Position numbers and translations under genes: made by a program
The notes under the pieces: generated by a model
Database searches by the model: none
The model's input: only the letters and a program-made list of their open reading frames with translations
What the model was told of the DNA's origin: nothing
From: Flavobacterium foetidum
GTDB lineage: Bacteria > Bacteroidota > Bacteroidia > Flavobacteriales > Flavobacteriaceae
Assembly (NCBI RefSeq): GCF_004634245.1
Contig: NZ_SJTF01000022.1
Location: 1-46,069, forward strand
Direction: 5' to 3'
DNA length: 46,069 nt
Shown: positions 17,603-25,538 of the stretch, piece after piece
Numbering within the stretch: the stretch's first letter is position 1
Layout of the letters: each line of letters opens with the position of its first letter

Positions 17603-17633
17603 CTGTGACATTTGGGTAACTAACTAACATTTT

Positions 17634-17990
17634 ATGATTGAAGAGCCGAAACATGACCGTGTAACTTGCAATAAAAACATTATGGCGGTGCACGATGCTA
17701 TGGATATATTAAACGGAAGATGGAAGATTTCGATTATTGCTTCTCTTTGTTTTAACACTTTGCGATTTACAGATTTGCTTAGAGAAGTAGAAGGTATTTC
17801 TGGAAAAATGCTGAGCCGCGAACTCAAAAACCTCGAAGAAAACCAATTGGTGAGACGTACAGTCTTGAACACACAGCCCATTACTGTCGAATATAAGCTT
17901 ACAGATTATGGCCATACGCTAAAAGAAGTCATAGATTCGCTAGCAAAATGGGGCTATAATCACCGCAAAAGAATCACCGGAAGGGAATAA
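17634..17990 (+). CDS. HxlR family winged-helix regulator
   Basis: A 118-residue protein with the full HxlR pattern: an N-terminal cysteine (C12), then DAMDILNGRWKISIIASL, FTDLLREVEGISGKMLSREL and a closing wing with VEYKLTDYGHTLKEVI. HxlR proteins are dimeric redox or aldehyde-responsive regulators, often using the N-terminal cysteine. The divergent nitroreductase gene is the likely target. The stop codon is one base from the stop of the converging MarR gene. Confidence 0.9.
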   Translation: MIEEPKHDRVTCNKNIMAVHDAMDILNGRWKISIIASLCFNTLRFTDLLREVEGISGKMLSRELKNLEENQLVRRTVLNTQPITVEYKLTDYGHTLKEVIDSLAKWGYNHRKRITGRE

Positions 17991-17991
17991 T

Positions 17992-18465
17992 TCAGTCTTT
18001 CAGCTCAGTGGCTTTCTGAAAAAAACTTTGGCGTGCCAGTTTCTGTTCGGTTTCCTCGATTGCTTTAAGCAGATTGTTCTGATTATCTGTGATTTCGGTC
18101 AAGGCATTTTGCATGATTCTCCACACGGGTTGCATTTTTGTCACCAGCTCTTTTCCTTTTGATGTGAGCATGATAAGACGTTTTCGCTCGTCAAGTTTGT
18201 CTTTTTTAGAAGCGATGATTTTGTTTTTTTCCATTTCCTTCAAAAGGCTAATGGTCGAGGGATGGCTATAGCCGATTTCGGATGCTATTTCGACCACGCT
18301 TAAAATTTCTTTTACATGAAGCGTATAAAGGACCGGAAACCATTTGGGCTCAAAATCAATATCAAAGGATTTGTAGATTAAAGCACCGTCTTTGCGTAGT
18401 TGCTCGCTCAGTCGCTGTAGTCTGGTGGAAATAGCCAATATTCCGATTTCGTCTATTATATTCAT
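17992..18465 (-). CDS. MarR family regulator
   Basis: A 157-residue winged-helix protein. The recognition region is VVEIASEIGYSHPSTISLLKEMEKNKII, followed by the MarR wing DKLDERKRLIMLTSKGKEL. It overlaps the upstream GNAT gene by 4 nt, so the two are co-translated. A triple half-site palindrome in the shared promoter is the likely autorepression site. The ligand is unknown; such pairs (acetyltransferase plus MarR) are common resistance or stress modules. Confidence 0.88.
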   Translation of the reverse strand: MNIIDEIGILAISTRLQRLSEQLRKDGALIYKSFDIDFEPKWFPVLYTLHVKEILSVVEIASEIGYSHPSTISLLKEMEKNKIIASKKDKLDERKRLIMLTSKGKELVTKMQPVWRIMQNALTEITDNQNNLLKAIEETEQKLARQSFFQKATELKD

Positions 18466-18959
18466 TTTGATGAATTTAAATTTAGGTGGCAGAAAACAGT
18501 ATCCGGTTTCATTAACGGAAAATCTTTTGGAAGCTCGTTTTGCTTAATCGTTATAAAATTATTCTTTTCATAAAAACGCAATGCGGCTTGTAAAATAGAG
18601 ACGGTTCCCAAATACAAGTCGCTTATTTTGTTTTGACGGCTGAAATTAATTAATTCTTCTAAAAGTTGCTGTGCAATTCCGAATTCTTTGCCACGATATT
18701 CTTTTTTCACAAACATTTTTCTGATGGCTCCGGCATTCTCGCTGAATTTTACCAATGCGATGGTTCCTACCAGTTTTTCATCCGCAAAAGCTCCTAGAAA
18801 ACAACCTCCAGGTTCATAATAAAAATTTTGAATGTTAAGAAGATCGGGCTGATCTTCTAAAGTTATCGGAACATTGAACTCTTTCTGCTGGATGTTCAGA
18901 ATCAAGTCGACAATTTGTTCTTCGTATTCGTTTTGTATCGGTTTTAATTGTACTTGCAT
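18462..18959 (-). CDS. GNAT family N-acetyltransferase
   Basis: A 165-residue acetyltransferase with the acetyl-CoA loop YRGKEFGIAQQLL and the C-terminal ALRFYEKNNFI motif. I start it at the ATG at 18959. A longer reading from a TTG at 18980 is excluded, because that TTG lies inside the -7 promoter element and so upstream of the transcript start. It is the first gene of a two-gene operon with the MarR regulator. Confidence 0.85.
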   Translation of the reverse strand: MQVQLKPIQNEYEEQIVDLILNIQQKEFNVPITLEDQPDLLNIQNFYYEPGGCFLGAFADEKLVGTIALVKFSENAGAIRKMFVKKEYRGKEFGIAQQLLEELINFSRQNKISDLYLGTVSILQAALRFYEKNNFITIKQNELPKDFPLMKPDTVFCHLNLNSSK

Positions 18960-18977
18960 AAAAAATAAATATAAGTA

Positions 18978-19009
18978 CAAAACTACGTAGTTAACTACAT
19001 ATATCCAAA
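18978..19009 (-). promoter_or_regulatory. Consensus promoter with embedded MarR operator
   Basis: On the minus strand TTTG (19006-19009), a 20-nt spacer and TAGTTTTG (18978-18985) match the Bacteroidetes promoter consensus exactly. The spacer and -7 element contain AACTACGTAGTTAACTAC (18981-18998, plus strand): three alternating half-sites giving two overlapping 12-bp palindromes. Binding there would block polymerase, as expected for MarR autorepression. Confidence 0.75.
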
Positions 19010-19010
19010 C

Positions 19011-19040
19011 AAAAAAACTGCCGAGATGAGCAGTTTTTTT
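19011..19040 (-). terminator. Intrinsic terminator (minus strand)
   Basis: AAAAAAACTGC and GCAGTTTTTTT form an 11-bp stem around an 8-nt loop. It lies just past the stop of the 197-residue secreted protein gene and before the GNAT-MarR promoter. Confidence 0.85.
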
Positions 19041-19045
19041 GTTTT

Positions 19046-19639
19046 TTACTCTTTACCGATTATGATTACGGCCTTGTAACCGGTTCCGACATTCCATTCG
19101 CTTGACGAAATCACCAATCCTTTGTCATCAAAAACCTGAAACTCGGCTGTGTTCGGTGATGCAAAACCTTCGTTTAAGGCTTCAATATCGATTTTGTTGA
19201 TTCCTTGCACTAAATTTATTTTAACGCTTTTAAATTCGCCGTCAAGGCTTACTTCGGGCTCGATTACTTTGTCGTTTAAATATACTTTTATTTTATCTCC
19301 ATCAACAAAAGCAGCGTCTCTGTACCGAATGGTAGAAGTGAGGCCTTTTGTTTTAAAGTTTCCTAAAAACTGATTTCTTCTGTAGAAAATTCCAGGCGTA
19401 TTGGCTTCTTGTTTGTAAATCTGAGTGTTTTTAAAAAGCTCCTCAGGATTTACGACCAAGGGATCCGGTTTTTCGATTACAGCTGGGGGATTTACCTTTG
19501 GTGAAGGTTCTTTTGGCGGAATGACTTCTTTTACCGCAGGATCTTTGGACGGAATGGTTTTGAATTTATTGTCTAACTCTTGTGCGTAATTGTGAAACGA
19601 AATTCCAATCATGCTTATTGCAAAAAATATTCTTTTCAT
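19046..19639 (-). CDS. Secreted protein with proline-rich linker, unknown function
   Basis: A 197-residue protein with a signal peptide (MKRIFFAISMIGISFHNYAQ), a proline-rich stretch (about 30-70) and a C-terminal beta-rich domain with SLDGEFKSVKINLVQGINKIDIEALNEG-type strands, like an Ig-like or carbohydrate-binding fold. Its location is periplasm or outside the cell. The family is not recognised and no neighbour suggests a role. Confidence 0.7.
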   Translation of the reverse strand: MKRIFFAISMIGISFHNYAQELDNKFKTIPSKDPAVKEVIPPKEPSPKVNPPAVIEKPDPLVVNPEELFKNTQIYKQEANTPGIFYRRNQFLGNFKTKGLTSTIRYRDAAFVDGDKIKVYLNDKVIEPEVSLDGEFKSVKINLVQGINKIDIEALNEGFASPNTAEFQVFDDKGLVISSSEWNVGTGYKAVIIIGKE

Positions 19640-19809
19640 ATTCTAAAATGTTAATCAGCTTTAATGGTTAAGATTAAATTTGTCTTATTATATAAACATT
19701 TAATGCTTGGTTTTATTGCCTAAGAGATAAATATTAGGATTTTCTTAAGGTCTTTTGAAATGATTATTACAATTTGTTTTTTAATGATGCATCTTTGCAT
19801 ATCTAAAAA

Positions 19810-20424
19810 ATGTTTGAAAAAATGATTACAATTAATACCGAATATTCATTTCCCTTAGAAGATGTTTTATTTTCATTTGCTTTAGAATCTGAAGCAGGAG
19901 TTGTATTTAATGATTTCCGAACCCTTATTACCGGAATCGGAAAAGTAAATGCTGCTTACGAACTTACAAAAGCCATACAGCAAAAAAAGCCATCATTGAT
20001 TGTGAATCTTGGCTCTGCGGGAAGTAATTTTTTTAGAAAAGGCGATGTGATTTGTTGTACGAAGTTTATTCAACGCGATATGGATGTACAAGGCTTAGGA
20101 TATGCCCAATATGAAACACCGCTTTCTGGTTTGCCACCCGTTTTGGAATACGGTTTGACAATGGACGATTTAAGCATCGGAATCTGCGGAACAGGAGATA
20201 GTTTTGAAATGGGCCATTCGCATGCGCCTTATGATGTTATTGATATGGAAGCCTACGCGCTAGCAATGGTGGCGATGAAAGAAAAAATTCCGTTTTTGTG
20301 TTTGAAATACATTTCAGATGGAGCAGACGACAACGCCGCAGAAGAATGGACGATACAGGTACATAACGCATCAACAGCTTTTGACGGTATTTTGAAACTG
20401 CATAAAAAAGATATTTTACTGTAA
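19810..20424 (+). CDS. MTA/SAH nucleosidase-like phosphorylase-family protein
   Basis: A 204-residue protein of the PNP/UDP phosphorylase fold. VNLGSAG (65-71), CGTGDSF (126-132), the ribose-binding DMEAYA (145-150) and the catalytic Asp of KYISDGAD (D170) match 5'-methylthioadenosine/S-adenosylhomocysteine nucleosidase. The E-x-E near the start (ALESEAG) fits as well. It is about 25 residues shorter than the usual 230, mainly between 90 and 120. Such enzymes cleave by-products of SAM use. It lies 1.6 kb before the SAM riboswitch locus but is a separate transcript. The ATG at 19822 is an alternative start. Confidence 0.78.
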   Translation: MFEKMITINTEYSFPLEDVLFSFALESEAGVVFNDFRTLITGIGKVNAAYELTKAIQQKKPSLIVNLGSAGSNFFRKGDVICCTKFIQRDMDVQGLGYAQYETPLSGLPPVLEYGLTMDDLSIGICGTGDSFEMGHSHAPYDVIDMEAYALAMVAMKEKIPFLCLKYISDGADDNAAEEWTIQVHNASTAFDGILKLHKKDILL

Positions 20425-20468
20425 TGATTGAAATTACTACTCTTCAATTTTAAGTATCTTTTTAGATT

Positions 20469-20518
20469 CAAATCTTTGTAAATCTGCGTGAAAAATTTGA
20501 TGTGAAGTATTTCACGCT
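20469..20518. repeat. GCAGATT/GCGTGAAA family repeat fragment
   Basis: AATCTGCGTGAAA is followed by the inverted TTTCACGC (stem GCGTGAAA 20486-20493 with TTTCACGC 20510-20517). It is the same family as the longer array at 45849-46069. It lies between two converging genes and could also act as a weak transcription stop. Confidence 0.55.
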
Positions 20519-20616
20519 GATAGCTTCAGGATTAAAAATTTTAGCCAATCAAACTAGTTGTATGAACTATTTATTCTATTTTCCACGGAAAGTGTTTTAG
20601 AATAAATACCAATTAA

Positions 20617-21243
20617 TCAAATTTTCAGTGCGGTCCACTGTCCATTTTTTTGAGTCAGAATCAGTCGCAGTATTTCTGTGTCCAAATTGTGCAAGATTAC
20701 AAATTCTACTTTGGCTTTGTTTTTAATAGTGTATTGCATTTCGTAAACTTTCTTGCGTCTCTCGAGGTCGTCGCTAAAACTGTATTTTTTCAAATTACTG
20801 TCAAAATAAGCGTTAGAAGATTCGCCACTTCCAGTTGTTCCGGTAATTACGACTTTGTTGTTGATGTGATAAAGATCTTCAACCGATTTGTCTAAATCAA
20901 GAATAACGGGATTCTTACTGTGTTCTTCTATCTGATCTATTTTTTTTTGATATGCGCTTCTAGAAAACCTCTCATCGTTACCGCATATTCCAAAAACGCT
21001 GTATTTGATAACTAAAACAGTATCTTTTTCTTTTTCAAGTTTCGTAATTTCGGTCATGACTGTTTTTATTAGTCCTTTCGAATTAACTAATTCGTTCTGA
21101 TTGGGAACAAACAAATCTGTAGTTATAAAAATGTCGTAAGCGCAAAATGCAGAGATAAGCAGAACAAAGAAAAAGTATAATATATATCTTTTTTTGCTTT
21201 TTGTTTTTTTGTTGCGGTATTCTCGTATAGCTTTAAATGACAT
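20617..21243 (-). CDS. Single-pass membrane protein, unknown function
   Basis: A 208-residue protein with a strongly basic N-terminus, one membrane helix at about residues 19-38 and a soluble C-terminal domain that would face the periplasm. It contains two cysteines (one in VFGICGNDERF) and a closing pair of beta strands (VEFVILHNLDTEILRLILTQ). I do not recognise the family. It appears monocistronic. Confidence 0.65.
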   Translation of the reverse strand: MSFKAIREYRNKKTKSKKRYILYFFFVLLISAFCAYDIFITTDLFVPNQNELVNSKGLIKTVMTEITKLEKEKDTVLVIKYSVFGICGNDERFSRSAYQKKIDQIEEHSKNPVILDLDKSVEDLYHINNKVVITGTTGSGESSNAYFDSNLKKYSFSDDLERRKKVYEMQYTIKNKAKVEFVILHNLDTEILRLILTQKNGQWTALKI

Positions 21244-21404
21244 GCTTTATATTTTTGATGGTTTTGCTAATTCTAATCTGTATCTGAAATTTGATTTTGT
21301 TTAGTTTGTTTTTTGTAAATGTAAAATCTTTTTTCAGAGTTTCCTTTTCATATAGATGATTTGATAATAGAAAAGGTTGGGAGAGGAGTAATTTTTTTTT
21401 ATAA

Positions 21405-21493
21405 ATTTTTCACGCAGATTCAAACAGATTAATGCAGATTTACATCTAAGCTGATTTAATAGAATTGAAAAAATAATTTCACCCAACGGGTTG
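21405..21493. repeat. Repeat cluster: CACGCAGATT unit plus lone MITE end
   Basis: TTTTTCACGCAGATTCAAACAG (21406 onwards) belongs to the CGCAGATT family. AAATAATTTCACCCAACGGG (21471-21490) is the reverse complement of the left end of the MITE-like elements at 1591 and 8736, here without the rest of the element. With flanking AT-rich DNA this accounts for the 341-bp gap before the DUF2158-like gene. Confidence 0.65.
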
Positions 21494-21584
21494 TAGTTAT
21501 TAAAATGTAAGCTGTCATCTAAATGTTATAAAATGAATTTTAGAAACAGTTTTAATTTTAGTAATCATTTAAAAAAATAAAGCC

Positions 21585-21752
21585 ATGTTTAAAAAAGGAG
21601 AAATTGTACAGCAGGAATTTGGAAATCAAACCATGGAAGTAATCGGATTTGAACCTGATTTAATCGAAAACGTAATTACGCAATGGGAAGACCAAGACGG
21701 TAATATAGTTACAGGTAAATTTATGGAATCGCAATTAACACGTGTCGATTAA
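21585..21752 (+). CDS. DUF2158/YodC-like small protein
   Basis: A 55-residue protein: MFKKGEIVQ at the start, NQTMEVIGF and ITQWEDQDGN in the middle, and GKFMESQLTRVD at the end. The order (a K-x-G-x-x-V-Q opening, an M-x-V strand, a tryptophan followed by acidic residues, then an F-x-x-x-x-L end) fits the small beta-barrel DUF2158 (YodC) family. The function of that family is not known. It precedes the SAM riboswitch locus but ends 250 bp before it. Confidence 0.7.
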   Translation: MFKKGEIVQQEFGNQTMEVIGFEPDLIENVITQWEDQDGNIVTGKFMESQLTRVD

Positions 21753-21945
21753 AGTTTGTTATTGTAAACCTAAAGCTAGTTCTTTAATATGTAAGAAAAA
21801 AGAAACCGTTTGGCGATTGCGCTTGAAATACAATAATTATAAAGTTAAAGTGTTGATTGTTAGTTACTTGTGTTTTATTTTTTCATTTTTTATAATGATA
21901 GGTTTCCCTAATTGTATAAAAAATTTAAAAAAAAATATTTTTAAA

Positions 21946-21978
21946 CTTGACTAATTTGGTAGAATTAGTATATATTTG
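21946..21978 (+). promoter_or_regulatory. Promoter of the SAM riboswitch operon
   Basis: CTTG at 21946-21949, a 21-nt spacer and TATATTTG at 21971-21978. Transcription would start near 21984, placing the riboswitch at the 5' end of the RNA. A small ACAGAA/TTCTGT hairpin lies between them. Confidence 0.7.
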
Positions 21979-22003
21979 CATCACAGAAAATTTCTGTAGT
22001 GAT

Positions 22004-22102
22004 ACTTATCCAGAAAGACTGAGGGAATAGGCCCATTGACGTCTTAGCAACCTGTTGCCGAATAAGGTGCTAAATCCTTCCTGCTTTGCGGGACAGATAA
22101 GA
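22004..22102 (+). promoter_or_regulatory. SAM-I (S-box) riboswitch
   Basis: The outer helix P1 is CTTATC (22005-22010) with GATAAG (22096-22101). Between them come the conserved S-box blocks in order: an AGA-containing kink-turn region, GAGGGA, GGCCC-ATTGA, TTAGCAACC, AAGGTGCTAAATCC. This is the SAM-I aptamer, which binds S-adenosylmethionine and lowers expression when SAM is plentiful. No clear terminator with a U-run follows the aptamer, so control may act on translation of the leader ORF or through the later hairpin. It heads the susC-to-SufS-like operon and marks it as responsive to methionine/SAM supply. Confidence 0.95.
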
Positions 22103-22157
22103 AGATTTCCTCAAAATCTGAATAAGGTCATCATTATTAAAACAATTATTTTTTAAG

Positions 22158-22256
22158 ATGAAAACCGAATTACATTTTTTACATGCCAGCTCCTCACATT
22201 TGAAATTGCTTTTCGAAGAAAATAACTGTATCGCTTTTCGAATGCGAAGACGTTAG
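22158..22256 (+). CDS. 32-codon leader ORF between riboswitch and susC
   Basis: Starts ATG AAA ACC GAA and ends in TAG. The peptide begins MKTELHFLHASSSHLKL and ends NNCIAFRMRRR. It has no signal peptide or membrane segment. It sits 55 nt after the riboswitch and 95 nt before susC, so it is translated from every RNA that passes the riboswitch. A basic Arg cluster right before the stop could slow the ribosome. It is probably a cis-acting leader peptide; a free functional peptide is the alternative. No family is known to me with confidence. Confidence 0.6.
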   Translation: MKTELHFLHASSSHLKLLFEENNCIAFRMRRR

Positions 22257-22281
22257 TTTTTCTCTCATTTCCTTTTTAAAT

Positions 22282-22327
22282 AGAATTTGCTAAAGGCCTA
22301 TTAACCACAGGCCCTGGAATTCTTTTG
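22282..22327 (+). promoter_or_regulatory. Compound hairpin between leader ORF and susC
   Basis: AGAATT (22282-22287) pairs with AATTCT (22318-22323), and inside it GGCCT (22295-22299) pairs with AGGCC (22309-22313). Only TTTTG follows, so it is at best a weak terminator. It starts 25 nt after the leader stop codon and could respond to ribosomes on the leader ORF. Confidence 0.4.
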
Positions 22328-22351
22328 TCCAATTCTTAAACTAAAACCAAA

Positions 22352-25300
22352 ATGAAAAAAATCTTATTAAGCTTAGTTTTATTGCTGAGCCTTCTTCCCG
22401 GCAGACTTTTAGCACAGGAACGAACGATCAGCGGAACTGTCAGGGATTCTGAAAGCGGAGAACCGCTTCCGGGAGTGACCGTGATCGCTTCAAGCAGCAA
22501 TAAATCTTCTATAAGTGATGCAGACGGTCGATTTTCTATCGCTGTTTCTCCAAATGACAAAAATTTGACTTTGAGTTATCTTGGCTATAAAACATTAGAA
22601 AAATCATCCAATTCCTCTTTTGCTAATATTCGTTTAACTTCAGAAAATACGGCGCTTAAGGAAGTAGTTGTTGTAGGTTACGGAACTCAAAGCAAGAAAG
22701 AATTTACAGGTTCTGCAGCCCGAATTACTTCAAAAACGATTAAAGATATTCCGGTGCAGAGTTTTGAGCAGACACTTATCGGAAAAGCTTCGGGTGTAAA
22801 TGTCTCCACGCCAAGCGGAGTTTTAAACGACCCTCCGGTGATTAGGATTCGTGGTGTGAATTCTATTTCATTAAGTTCTTACCCTCTTGTTGTTGTTGAC
22901 GGAATTCCGGTAAATACGGGAGATATTTCGACAACAAATTCGGTTGCCAACAATCCGCTTGCAGATATCAACCCAGCTGATATTGAATCTATTGATATTC
23001 TAAAAGATGCTGCTTCGACTTCAATCTACGGTTCACGTGCCGCAGGTGGTGTGCTTTTGATTACAACTAAAAAAGGAAAACAGGGAAAAGCAAAAGTTAC
23101 GTATGATAGTTGGGTCGGAATTACAAGAGCCACAAGACTGCCTGATCTTTTAGATGCTGAACAGTACGAAACCATTAAGAACGAAGCGGTTTTAAACAGT
23201 AAAATACTAACAGGAAATGAAAATAATGCTTCTGTCGCATCAGCGCTTTTCTTTCCGTCTTATAACGCAGATGGCTCTCGCGTCAATACAAAATGGAAAG
23301 ATTTGGTCTATCGTGATGCGGTTTCCCAAAATCATAATTTAGGTATTTCTGGTGGAACAGAACATACAAGATATTATTTTTCTACCAATTATTCTAAGCA
23401 GGAAGGAATCACAAAAGATAATAATTTCGAGAGAAAAGGAGCGAGATTCAATATCGACCACGAGGTAAATAAATGGTTGAAATTGGGAGGAAACCTTTCT
23501 TATAACAATACCTTCAATCAAGCACAAAATACAGGATCGTTAAGCAGCAGTGGTTTATTGCTTATTGGTGCAGCACGTCTGGCTTTTGCATTGCCGCCAA
23601 ACGTATCGCCATATAACGCAGATGGCACATATAACTTGAGCTCAACGGGAACAGCAAGTCCGGGAAATAATTTATTTACCAACACTTTATGGCATCCGGG
23701 AGCTTTGTTTGAAAACAGTAAATATACCAGTACCAATGATCATTTTGTTGGAAATGTTCACGCAACAATTACCTTTTTTGAAGGTCTGAAATTTGATTCT
23801 AATTACGGAATAGACAGGCTAAAATCTGAAAATATTACGTATTTGAGTCCAAATTTAGGATCCTCTGCTTTTGCAACCGGAGGTTCTGCAACCAATATTG
23901 CAGCAACAAGAAACAACTACAATTTTACTAATAGCTTGTCTTTTGACAGACGCTTTGGAGCCAATCATCATATTGCGGCTTTGGCGGGTTATGATGTTCA
24001 GAAGTATGAAAATTCTTCTTGGGGAGCAAATCAAACGAATGTATCAGATCCTTTCTTTGAAAATTATCAGGGAACTTGGGGAACGATTCGTTCCTCTGGA
24101 AACGGTTTGTCTGAAAGACTTTTTCTTTCTTCTTTCTTCAGATTATCATATGATTATGGTGGTAAATACTTCATTACAGGAAACTTTAGAAAAGACGGGA
24201 ATTCGGCTTTGGGCGTAAACAGTAAATACGGAAACTTTGGCGGTATTTCTGCAGGATGGTCTGTGAGCGAAGAAGCCTTTTTTAAAAATAGTGGCATTGC
24301 AAATTATTTGAATTCACTTAAACTAAAAGGAAGCTGGGGTAGAGTAGGAAACGGAAATCTTTCATCTGCTTATGCTTCGCAAAACCTCTACAGTTCGTCT
24401 ATTTACGGAACAGCAGCAACTTGGGCGCTATCTCAGGCAGGAAATGAAGATTTAGGATGGGAAACAAGCGACCAAACCAATATCGGACTTGAAGCTGGTT
24501 TCTTTAAAGACAGATTACAGTTGACCGCAGATTATTTCAACAATGACGTAAACGGACTGATTTTAAGCAGTCCTCAATCGCCTTCAAAAGGAATTCCGGG
24601 CAATTCAATTCTTTCCAACGTAGGTTCGATGTACAATCGCGGTGTCGAATTGGGGTTGAATGCCTCTATTATCAGTAAAGAAGATTTTCAATGGAAAGCC
24701 TCTTTCAACTATACTCATGTAACGAATAAAGTTACTGCTCTTGCAGAAGGAAACACAGATATTATTGGATATACTCAGGTTACCACAGAGGCCAATAACA
24801 TTACCAGAGTTGGTTATTCTGCAGGAAGTTTATACGGAGCAATATCTGCGGGTGTAAATCCGGAGAACGGACGCCGAATTTTCCTTAATAAAAATGGAGA
24901 AAAAGTACAGTACAGCGCCGCGGTTCCGTCGGGACAAAGCAATTGGACGTATTTAGACGGGTCGACTGCACCGGCAATCACAGTGGCCGATTATCAGGTT
25001 TTAGGCAATGCGCTTCCAAAATGGTATGGAGGTTTAACCAATAATATTCAATACAAAGCCTTTGATTTTACAGTTGGATTTACTTATTCGGGCGGAAATA
25101 AAGTAATGAACAATACAAGAGGAACTTTATTAGATCAGCGTTTTTACAATAATTCGACAGAAGTCTTAAATCGCTGGACAACTCCGGGGCAGCAGACCAA
25201 TATTCCGAGATTGGTATACAATGATGTTATTTCGAACGGTTCAAGCGGATTTGCTATTTCTGATAATGCAGAAAAAGCCGATTTCTTAAGATTGCAACAA

Positions 25301-25522
25301 TTAACAATCGGTTTTTCTCTTCCAAAGAATATTTTAGAAAAAGCGCAATTATCATCAGTTAGAATTTATGCACAGGCGACCAATCTTTTCTTGATTACTT
25401 CGTACTCAGGAACAGATCCGGAGACTTCATCAAACGGAGATTCAACCACTTCGATGGGAGTTGAGAAAAACTCTGTCGGACAAGGAAGAACATTCAGTTT
25501 TGGACTTAATGTTGGTTTTTAA
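22352..25522 (+). CDS. SusC/RagA family TonB-linked outer-membrane transporter
   Basis: A 1056-residue protein. It has a signal peptide ending LLAQ near residue 22, a carboxypeptidase-like regulatory domain (about 25-100), the SusC-type segment LKEVVVVGYGTQSKKEFTGS, a plug domain with GVNSISLSSYPLVVVDGIP and DILKDAASTSIYGSRAAGGV, and a long beta-barrel ending in an aromatic residue. Together with SusD it takes up nutrients too large for porins. Peptidases, a thioredoxin and a SAM riboswitch in the same unit point to peptides, as in RagAB, rather than glycans. First structural gene of the operon. Confidence 0.95.
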   Translation: MKKILLSLVLLLSLLPGRLLAQERTISGTVRDSESGEPLPGVTVIASSSNKSSISDADGRFSIAVSPNDKNLTLSYLGYKTLEKSSNSSFANIRLTSENTALKEVVVVGYGTQSKKEFTGSAARITSKTIKDIPVQSFEQTLIGKASGVNVSTPSGVLNDPPVIRIRGVNSISLSSYPLVVVDGIPVNTGDISTTNSVANNPLADINPADIESIDILKDAASTSIYGSRAAGGVLLITTKKGKQGKAKVTYDSWVGITRATRLPDLLDAEQYETIKNEAVLNSKILTGNENNASVASALFFPSYNADGSRVNTKWKDLVYRDAVSQNHNLGISGGTEHTRYYFSTNYSKQEGITKDNNFERKGARFNIDHEVNKWLKLGGNLSYNNTFNQAQNTGSLSSSGLLLIGAARLAFALPPNVSPYNADGTYNLSSTGTASPGNNLFTNTLWHPGALFENSKYTSTNDHFVGNVHATITFFEGLKFDSNYGIDRLKSENITYLSPNLGSSAFATGGSATNIAATRNNYNFTNSLSFDRRFGANHHIAALAGYDVQKYENSSWGANQTNVSDPFFENYQGTWGTIRSSGNGLSERLFLSSFFRLSYDYGGKYFITGNFRKDGNSALGVNSKYGNFGGISAGWSVSEEAFFKNSGIANYLNSLKLKGSWGRVGNGNLSSAYASQNLYSSSIYGTAATWALSQAGNEDLGWETSDQTNIGLEAGFFKDRLQLTADYFNNDVNGLILSSPQSPSKGIPGNSILSNVGSMYNRGVELGLNASIISKEDFQWKASFNYTHVTNKVTALAEGNTDIIGYTQVTTEANNITRVGYSAGSLYGAISAGVNPENGRRIFLNKNGEKVQYSAAVPSGQSNWTYLDGSTAPAITVADYQVLGNALPKWYGGLTNNIQYKAFDFTVGFTYSGGNKVMNNTRGTLLDQRFYNNSTEVLNRWTTPGQQTNIPRLVYNDVISNGSSGFAISDNAEKADFLRLQQLTIGFSLPKNILEKAQLSSVRIYAQATNLFLITSYSGTDPETSSNGDSTTSMGVEKNSVGQGRTFSFGLNVGF

Positions 25523-25538
25523 TACATAAAATTACATC

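Noticed and set aside
18960..18980. TTG start giving a longer GNAT protein (MYLYLFF...)
   Set aside because: The TTG lies inside the -7 promoter element, upstream of the expected transcript start.
21742..21954. 70-codon plus-strand open frame after the DUF2158-like gene
   Set aside because: It overlaps the end of the clear 55-residue gene and consists of AT-rich noncoding-type codons with no family pattern.
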